Position numbers and translations under genes: made by a program
From: Siderastrea radians
Lineage: Eukaryota; Cnidaria; Anthozoa; Scleractinia; Rhizangiidae
NCBI GenBank assembly: GCA_964017195.1
Contig: OZ024896.1
Coordinates: forward strand, 35,010,307-35,074,306
Reading direction: 5' to 3'
Length of the DNA: 64,000 bases
Shown here: positions 56,401-64,000 of the stretch, in pieces
How the letters are laid out: every line of letters starts with the position of its first letter
Numbering within the stretch: position 1 is the stretch's first letter
Notes under the pieces: model-generated
What the model saw: only the letters and a program-made list of their open reading frames with translations
What the model was told of the DNA's origin: nothing
The model's database searches: none

Positions 56401-56627
56401 ACTGAGGCGTGAACAAAACTACAGACCTAGATTACAATTAATGAAATAAAAAGAGTTTTGGTCCTTAATTGTTCTTACTCTAGACATCTATTCTGTTACT
56501 CTCTTTGATGAGCTTAATCGTTTACGTTTTATACTTTCCCTCGATCAAAAGGGTCTCGCCGGAAAGAACACTCGGCAAAAACGTGCCTTCATCTGAACTC
56601 GTCTAAAGCAAAAAAGGCCAGGCTAGG

Positions 56628-56690
56628 TTTTGAACCTGTACCCAAAACGTGGAAGACAAGTCTACCGAACCACGCTTCTGCAAGTTATCA
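56628..56690 (-). mobile_element. tRNA-like fragment
   Basis: The reverse complement has GTGGTTCGGTAGACTTGTC (A-box-like) and GTACAGGTTCAAAACCTAG (B-box). The cloverleaf cannot be completed, so it is a SINE head or tRNA pseudogene. It ends about 330 bp left of the large-repeat junction. Confidence 0.5.
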
Positions 56691-57021
56691 ACTGGTCAAT
56701 TGACAAAAAAAAGAAAGCTACTCACATCAGTCATATTAACACCGTACGTGCGCCCTCATGTGCCACGCAAGTTGTCTCGCGGGAGACACCTGGTGGTGTG
56801 CTCTGCAAGACAGCTGTAATCACGACTTCGAAGTGTATACCATTCTCATTCATTGCTTATGCCGCTCATTGACTTGCGTGGTTAAGTTACTGGAAAAGAT
56901 TGTGGCCGAGGCAATGAGCAGCTGGGTGTGAAAGTACACACTGCGTGTTACGTCGCCGAAGGGGAGGTGGGAAGGCCGAAAATCCCTCCTGACTTACCGG
57001 CTTGCCTATCTCTTTCGAAAT
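56690..57021. other. Sequence at the junction with the right repeat copy
   Basis: There is no exon of CWC27 here although upstream exons would be expected. Homology with the window start begins at 57022, but only because the window begins there. The true junction may lie further left. Confidence 0.4.
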
Positions 57022-57192
57022 GCCTCGAATCTGGCAAACAGGATAATTTAAGCAAGGAGACATAGCCCTTGGGGATTCAGCGCATTATTAAGCAACCACC
57101 TTCCAACAACAGGGTTATGTCATCCAAGCACTCTGGAATTCTGCGGCATAAATATGAATGAGAATAGTTTCTGGATTGTACCAGTTACAGTA

Positions 57193-58623
57193 CAGTATGT
57201 TGCCCAGTTTTCGTACGGGCCCAGTTTTCGTACAAAAAGAACTTTATTTGATTATTTCGGTCGGTCATTTAAATCTTCGTCAATCGAAGAATTCCAAAAG
57301 TAAAAGGAACATTTCAGCTATAAATTGCCGGTTTTGCCGGGCTTTTTGACGAAGAAGCAGGTCAGTGCGGACAATTTCTTTCGAGGTGAGTAAAAGTTTA
57401 GCGGCTAATATTTGCGCTTTTCACTGCACAGTAAAGGTATTGAAGATGAACAAATAGCCCGTTTTGTTGGTAATTTTGCAAGGAACTTCATGAGTTTTGG
57501 GCAGATGATAGACAAAAGATGAAAGTGAATGGAAAAACTTTCAACGCCAGCTTAAATTTAACTGCTCCTGAATTTTAGCGGTGAGAATCTTCGCATACAT
57601 TTTGACCTACTGTGCCAGTTTTCGTACACTTAGCTGCACCTCTCTAAAAACCTATTTTTAAATAAGTTAAAGAACTGAATTTTAAACTTTACTGTTCGAA
57701 AACTAATAAGTCGCAAGTGCAGCAAAGATTACACAACAATCCTTGCAAAGTGCGACACACTACATGTATTTGTTGTGGTATAACAGCGACGCTTTACATC
57801 CAGGTCATGCAAAGGTCACGAATATTTAATAAACTTAATCCCACGCAAACAATCTAAATCGTCAAATAATTAACTAAGGTAGATGTCTATGCATAGAATG
57901 TTGACATACACCTTGAAATATCGTTAGTTTACCGGTTTTACGGATTTTTTTTTTTCACTCCGTTGCGATTCTAATAAATATTTACAAAAGTAGGTAAGAA
58001 AAGCAAGCGTAAGCGCAAACGGAAGTAAAGCGTTTGTTATTCTAAAGGCGCAAGCGGAAACGGAAGGAAAACGTCGAATCTTATACAGGCCTTTTCTTAA
58101 CAGTTGTAATATAATACGCAGAATAGTAACCTGTCAACTACCTTTACCAAGGCAGTAAATGACGTACGAGCCAGTGGATTGAGCGTAAGAAAAGCCGCCC
58201 AAAAGTGAGGGACAAAAAAATCAACACTGCAGGATCGATTAAACATCCACCCCCCGAATAACCATTTGCTTTGTACACCAAACATTGGTCGCTAAGCCGA
58301 TATTTATTCACAAATCGAAGAGAAAACACGACAAGCACTCAGCAGGGTGGCTGACACATCAGTTTGCGTCGAGTGTTTTCGTGGAGAAATGTTGTTTTGT
58401 CGCTGTACGAAAACTGGGCCAGGTGTACGAAGACTGGGCAACTTAGGAGTTTTGGGAAAAATGGCATAATTTTGAACATACGTCGATCAAGGGGCCAATC
58501 GTTTTATATATTAAAGGTAAGTAAATGGGCTATCTTAAAAAGAAATTTCAGAAATTTTCGTCTCACAGACGAAAAGAAATAGCGATTACAAACTAAAGTG
58601 TACGAAAACTGGGCAACACACTG
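57193..58623. mobile_element. Tc1/mariner- or pogo-like non-autonomous element, 1431 bp
   Basis: It starts CAGTATGTTGCCCAGTTTTC and ends with the inverse of CAGTGTGTTGCCCAGTTTTC, one mismatch over 24 bp. TA is present on both sides (57191-57192 and 58624-58625) and once at the empty site in the left repeat copy (170-171). Six copies of a CCAGTTTTCGTAC motif occur: three forward in the left part and three inverted in the right part. No transposase frame is present. CAGT termini with a TA duplication fit Tc1/mariner-pogo elements. Confidence 0.9.
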
Positions 58624-58625
58624 TA

Positions 58626-61600
58626 CCCTATGTTTTTCATTTTGTGGCTGAATACTAATTCCACAGAAAACAAACGAAACCGGGTGGGTTTATCTTAACC
58701 GGGTGGTAGTTTCTATGGGGAGGAGGGAAGACAGTCCTTTTCCTGACGCAAAGTCAAGAAGTCACCATTTTTTCATTACGTTAATCATTTTTTGAAATTT
58801 ACATTAAGAAAACCATTATACACCTTTTATCCCCATATTTTCCCGTGTGTTAGCAGAGTATTATGGATGGTGTTGTTGAACTGCGCATGCCATAGCACGA
58901 AATCTGGGCTCGTGGGATAGTACAAAACAGTGAAAAGGTTGGGGGAGGGGGTGGGAGGAGAGAGCAACTGCGTCTGAAATTCCCCCTTCCCGGCCCGACT
59001 TATTTCTTCCTGCCTCTGTAGACCCGCTCCTCTCTCTTCGCAAAATATCGCGCAAGGTCGCATTTTTCCTTTTTTCCCCACTCTCTGCCCTCTTTTTTTC
59101 CCGTCGAAAGCAAAGAATTGATACAACTTTGCCCGATAACAAACCTTCCACGGGGACGAGAAAAAAAAGTTGGCGGGAAAGGGTGGGAGGCTGGGAGGGG
59201 GGAGTCCAAGAGAGGATATGGGAAGTGGGGGATTTTTCCCACCCCTAACCCCTGTCCCCAGTCCCATGAAATTGCTGGACAAAAAGAGGTTTTCTCGATA
59301 ATATCGACGGTCACAGCAGGGAAAGATTGAAGACTGGCTGCACCCGGAATTCGCCGTGCGCTAAACTGACCTCTACAAAGGAAAACTAAATTTGCTTTTC
59401 TTTTTTGATATAAAAAATTATTGAAGTCTAGCTGCACTTAAATTTGAACAACAAAACATTCACCGGTAGTTTATTGTTAGATAAGGAGAGGTTTTCAGGA
59501 CAATACCTACGACCAAAACGAGAAAGGATCGAAGACGAGTTACGCTGACATTGGCACGAAAATATTTTTCTGTTTTTCGAATCAAAAATTCTTCACTAAA
59601 TTTAGGGGAATTGTTATTAAGTTACCATAATTATCGTAAATATCACCACTTAAGGCAAAAGTATTTCCGATTAGGGCAATTATCGGCAATTACTTCCAAA
59701 AATGAACCAATTTGTTATTTTAAGGTAGTCACTTTTGCACATTTTATCTCGAGGCGTGTGGCCGAAAACAAATAAATCTGAGCGCTGTTTAATCAACTGC
59801 AAAAGAAGACACTTCAACTTTCAAAACACTTATAGCTTTCTGTTAATAAAGTTTTGGGCAACAAAACGTTCGTCAACAGTTTGAGACATCTTCATTTAAT
59901 ACCACGAGGTAATGTCAATGTGCTAAAGTGGTTAACTGCGCCGGCAAAGATTTTTTTTGGTTAAAAGGTATAATAATGCCCCATCATTTAAAAGATAAGA
60001 TCACCGAAATTACTTATGGCTTAGCTGTTTTATTTTCTTTGTAAGCAAATAGTTGCAATTCACAAGCGAAGTGTTTTTTTAGCATAAGTTGCCTACTTAA
60101 CTGATATATAACTGATCTACTAGCAGAATGTCTTTCAAGAGCATCATTACTCTGGGCAAGACAAACTGGTATCATAATGGACTGTTTTAGATAATGATTT
60201 ATATGACAAACAGTTTGAACTGTTTTATCTGTTAGTAGTATGATGTCAAAAACAGACTGCTCCCACATGCTACATACAGCATTTTTGAGTTAGTTATGAA
60301 AAACTGCTTCCACGTTATCGAACAAAAACCGTCTCAGCAGACTGTCACACCAGTCAGATTAAGGCTTTTATCTACCAATAAAATTACCGAAAATTTAGCT
60401 GAATTTCACCAGCAAGAGAATAAACATCGGCCATCTTTCTCAATGTGCGTATTAATACGTACTACATACATAGGGACACAAGTTGTAAACTACGAACACC
60501 GTAGAACCATTAATTGGGAAAAACTGCACTAAAAAACAGATTGTCCAAGTGCAAAGAAAATGTGGCTTCCAGTTCTTTTCCAAAAATACCCATTTTCAAT
60601 TCAAGAGAGTCACAAAACCAGTAATGTGAAGACTCTTCTGCACGGAATTCACAAGTAGATGATATTCACAAAACTAACTGTTCTTGGAAGGTAAAAGGCG
60701 GGTTCACAGCGAGCAGACAGGGCATTCTAGTCCCCAGAGCCGACTGGCCTTCTTAGCCGGCGGCGCCTTGGCACGAGGACCAGCCGACAGGGGTGCAGAA
60801 ACTAGGTGACTTGGTGGAAGAGAAACGAACTTATAGGGGCAGTATCACGAGGATTTTTCTCGCGTTTGACCCCACTGAAAAGCCAATAGTCACATTAACA
60901 TATATGAAAGCCTAAAAATATTGGTCATTTTCTTGTTCAGACACCATACTAATTCAGTGAAGCTATTACTAAGTGTCTTTGGCCACGGATAGCCAAGATG
61001 GAAGTGGATTACAACTTGAAAACGTCTGGCGAACGTTTTCAAATTCTGTGCTTGTATCTTGCAAAAATCATTGAAAACTTATTATGGTTTGCTCTCCTTG
61101 CAAAAATTCACTTGATAGGCTTCCTCTTGATGTTCCAGGAACATTTTGTGTGTGAGTGAAGGCATTCAATCTCAATTTCAGCGAAGGACACTGCCCTTTT
61201 AACTCTGATGATGACGCGCTCAGGGTCAGTCAATGTCAGTACAGTCCTTCTCAGGACTACGCTCACCCGGATGATCATACTTAAGCAACGTATGATATGG
61301 CTCCTGGGTCCAAACCATTTTCAGTGAAACGAATACGATGAAGCGGACACACGGAGGATAGCATCAACAATGACCAGCGAAGGTGGCGATGGAGTGGGCT
61401 CCAACAGGAGAGAAAAGAAAGAGGGATCGGCCCAGAATGTCATGGAGAAGGAGTATCTGATAGTGTCTGACCAGGAGAAACATCTGTTGGGAAGCCGGTG
61501 ATGAACTGGCCTAGAGGTGAGACGAGTGGTAGACCGCCTGTAGCCCAATCCCCCCACCACGGAACGGGAAATCACAGAACACTGGTTTATTTTTCGCGGA

Positions 61601-62272
61601 ACTGTTATCCAGATACAACCGAAAAAAAAAAAATTACAAATCGCCAAAGCCAATTGCCACTCGTTCTTCCTCTCAACAAATAGCCACTTCTGTTCAGAAA
61701 GTCCAGACGCAGGACTGTTTGTTGTTGAAATCTTCCGCTTGGGCCACTCCATATTGAGATAAACAGCCTTCCTAGAACGCAATAAAGACAAATTTGCTGT
61801 TGAAGAAGCAAGCGAGTTCTTCTGTTAAAACCCCCTGTCCGTGAAATTCCTTGTACCCGCCAATTTCTTCAGGAAGCTGCCAAGCGATGAATGATGTCAA
61901 ACTTCGGCGTGTTAGCGAGTGCTCGTGCAGTTCAGTTGCTGATTGAAGGATAAGAACTGGGCGCTTTCCGGGTTTTTACAAGGATTTTTAACAAGAAGAC
62001 AGGGCTCGTTCTCTCGATTGTTTTACTTACAAGTCTTCAGAGACGTTGCCGTGTTATCTTCGTTTATCTTTCATGGATTTTTTGCTTGCTTCCCTTCTCC
62101 TTTTGTTAATGGGATTTCGGGGATCAAATATTTCAAATGTATCCTCGTCTTCAATGAATGCATCCCTAGCTCGTCTGTCTTGAGTTTCACATGTCAGAGA
62201 ATGAAACATCCTGGAATAAAGAATTCAGAGTTACTCGGGCAATACGGGTCTAACTTTTAAGTATGTGGACGA
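58626..62272. other. Right repeat copy, no gene recognised
   Basis: This follows 171-3841 of the left copy. It includes the ultra-short MITE at about 60728-60788 with its flanking GCAGACAGGG and GCCGACAGGG (one of the two duplications has since mutated). Open frames correspond to those rejected in the left copy. Confidence 0.5.
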
Positions 62273-62765
62273 GTGTGACCATTCAAATGACAGCTACCGA
62301 GAAATAGTTTTCTGTGGCACTGTTTATAATGTTATACAAGGTGGTTGAGTGGTTTTAACTTTTGAGTCTGGGGATGAAATCCTGAAGTGTGACCATTCAA
62401 ATGAAAGCTACTGAGCAGTGCTGACCTGTGGTATTGTTTATAATGCTGAGCAAGGTGGTACCAAACGTTTGACTCTCTGGATGAAATCCAAAAGTGTGAC
62501 CATTCAAATGAAAGCTACTGAGCAGTACTGTCCTGTGGTATTGTTTATAATGCTGAAGAAGGTGGTCCTAACTTTTGACTCTGTGGATGAAATCCGAAAG
62601 TGTGACCATTCAAATGAAAGCTACTGAGCAGTACTGTCCTGTGGTACTGTTTATTATGCTGTACAAAGTGATTCTAACTTTTGAGTCTGTGGATGGGATC
62701 TTCAAGTGTGATGAATGAAATGCTAGCTCCTGAGCATCGATTATCTAAGGTGCTTTGCAAGGTGG
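62273..62765. repeat. Minisatellite, right-copy counterpart
   Basis: This is the same 106-114-bp array as at 3842-4330, with the same number of units and only scattered substitutions. The array existed before the large duplication and has not expanded or contracted since. Confidence 0.88.
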
Positions 62766-63163
62766 TACTAGCCTAGACCTCTGTGGATACACTTTTCGGA
62801 TATAAGGTGTTCAGAACCCACTCTGCGCTAGGAGTCTCGTTCGTTGTTGATCACCTCCTATCAAACGTGCGCTCGTGTAATAACTGTTACTTACTGCATT
62901 ATACACACACTGTTTAATGGCCTGTTCAAACGCTCATTTTCTGGAGTGAAAAGGAAAGGCTGCGCAGGTAGAAAAAGTAATGTGAGCGCTGTTGCCTTCA
63001 AGTGGTAGGTGCGAAAGAGTAAAGAGCACTCTCTCCGCTCACAATGCCCTTTCCTAGCGCGCCATCTTTCCACATAATATGACTGCCCGCAACAAGCTAT
63101 CTATCTAGCCACGAGGGGAATGAGGAGGAGATGCAAAGGAAAAGGTTTGGCGGTGTCTCTTAC

Positions 63164-63279
63164 CATCCCGTGTCATCTCCCTCTTCGTTTTCTTTTCCGT
63201 TCTTGTTATCTTCTTCCTTTTCTTCTTCTTCTGGGGACTGTGCAAGCTTGGCTTGAAATTCCGCCAAAAGCGCTAAGTT
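63164..63279 (-). CDS. CWC27: Second copy of the CWC27 LALL exon
   Basis: This exon is identical in length and splice borders to 4917-5032. There are two visible codon changes, in the acidic tail (Val to Gly, Asn to Lys). It is intact and could be used by another CWC27 copy whose upstream exons lie beyond 64 kb. The preceding exon, equivalent to 6118-6224, would fall just outside the window. Confidence 0.8.
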
Positions 63280-63689
63280 CTACGTGGAAAAGAAGGCAAT
63301 GATGAGAAAGAAAAAGGCACAGTTAAGGAACATCGGACAGTGATGAAAGACCTAAATTTACAAGGGTAATATTGGTTGAGCCTCGTTTCCAAACTGTGTG
63401 CTATATTTGGGAAAAGGAGCCCATTTAACTCATTAATGGTACCACAATTTGGGACTAGATAGTACCTAGTGTAAATTGCAGTTATTCTTCAAATCCAGTG
63501 TCAAACCTTTTCTGAAGCGTGGGTTGAAGCAACTCTTTAAATAAGACATTTTCAGAAAATAGCTCCTTGACTATAAAGCGCGGGCAAAACAAGAACACTG
63601 AACAATTTGGGTTCTCACTGATTGTTATGAAAATCGGAGTAGGCTGAAGCTCTTTGAAAGCGCTTAAGAGACGAAGAGAGCATAGAGTG

Positions 63690-63956
63690 GTTGCTGTTGT
63701 TATTGTAGCTCCAATGCCGGCTGACAGTGTGTGTGACAAAACATCACTGCGTGACAGGTTCAGGGACGCGTTGTGTGCCAGTGCACGCGGTACTAAAGAG
63801 CAGGGAAAGTATCTTAAGACGTATGGTCAAAGAGCATTTTCACATATTGCAGAAGTGTTATGGAACTCTCTTCCAAAGGATATGAGGAGCTGCAAGACGT
63901 TGACTACTTTTAAAACTAAGCTGAAGACCTTTCTTTTTAAGCGTATTTTTAATTGA
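63690..63956 (+). pseudogene. LINE reverse-transcriptase C-terminal tail (right copy)
   Basis: This is the better preserved of the two copies. It reads RAFSHIAEVLWNSLPKDMRS and then TLTTFKTKLKTFLFK before the stop. This is the usual end of non-LTR ORF2 proteins (A..LWNSLP...R....L..FK..LK..LF). Only the tail survives. Confidence 0.65.
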
Positions 63957-64000
63957 CACTGTATTATATAACTAGTTTTATTGTAAATATTGTCAATATT

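Larger units (their letters stand above)
57022..64000. repeat. Large direct repeat, right copy
   Basis: This is the second copy of window bases 1 to about 5765, and it continues to the window end. It is interrupted at 57193-58623 by a TA-flanked element that is missing from the left copy. It keeps the CWC27 exon (63164-63279), the minisatellite (from 62273), the ultra-short MITE near 60.72-60.79 kb and the LINE tail (to 63956). About 150 bp just downstream of the CWC27 exon donor, in gene orientation, is missing here relative to the left copy. Confidence 0.9.

Noticed and set aside
1..64000. Large direct repeats as LTRs of a giant retroelement
   Set aside because: The repeats exceed 5.8 kb, contain a host exon, a minisatellite and other repeats, and the interior lacks gag/pol. 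No TG...CA termini or target duplication can be shown.

Overview
The window looks like nuclear DNA of a stony coral or a close anthozoan relative. It is AT-rich and intron-bearing, with canonical GT-AG exons, a eukaryotic tRNA-Gly, tRNA-derived SINEs, many short TIR elements and several full-length DNA transposons. The coral assignment is inference: several repeat families here resemble ones I remember from scleractinian genomes, and I could not search for them.

The host gene that organises the window is on the minus strand. Six phase-compatible exons spread over 51 kb (56020-55931, 39668-39615, 38459-38329, 37879-37791, 6224-6118, 5032-4917) read as the C-terminal half of the spliceosomal cyclophilin CWC27. 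Almost everything else between 5 and 56 kb lies in two giant introns of this gene. The 31.6-kb intron (6225-37790) holds a tRNA-Gly, a hAT-like MITE, ultra-short MITEs, a complete 10.7-kb Academ-like transposon, a Harbinger-like element that carries part of a GPCR, and a second large two-gene element with a RING finger and a protease-like tail. The 16.3-kb intron (39669-55930) holds a head-to-head tRNA-like pair, a complete 8.3-kb Mutator-like transposon, a single-exon trypsin-like protease gene with five N-terminal tandem modules, and a hAT-like MITE.

The first 5.8 kb of the window recurs, in the same orientation, from 57022 to the window end. The right copy carries a 1431-bp TA-flanked element; the left copy preserves the empty site. 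Both copies contain the CWC27 exon that ends in a conserved Gly-Trp. The locus is therefore a tandem duplication with a period near 57 kb, or two haplotypes joined in assembly. The 5' cyclophilin exons of the gene are not seen next to the 56-kb exon.

The two transposons with intact ends are well delimited. The Academ-like element (16533-27187) has 80-bp identical TIRs and a 9-bp target duplication. It encodes a five-exon DUF6589-like transposase (1085 codons) convergent with a RecQ-type helicase that is broken by one extra base. The Mutator-like element (41766-50063) has a 10-bp target duplication, subterminal GGAATGAACC-type repeats, a three-exon DDE/SWIM transposase (1021 codons) and a nested foldback element just upstream of the transposase. 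The least explained items are the modular protease, the RING/protease transposase-like gene at 32-37 kb, and a family of 60-71-bp mobile elements with 9-11-bp target duplications. All alignments were made by eye.
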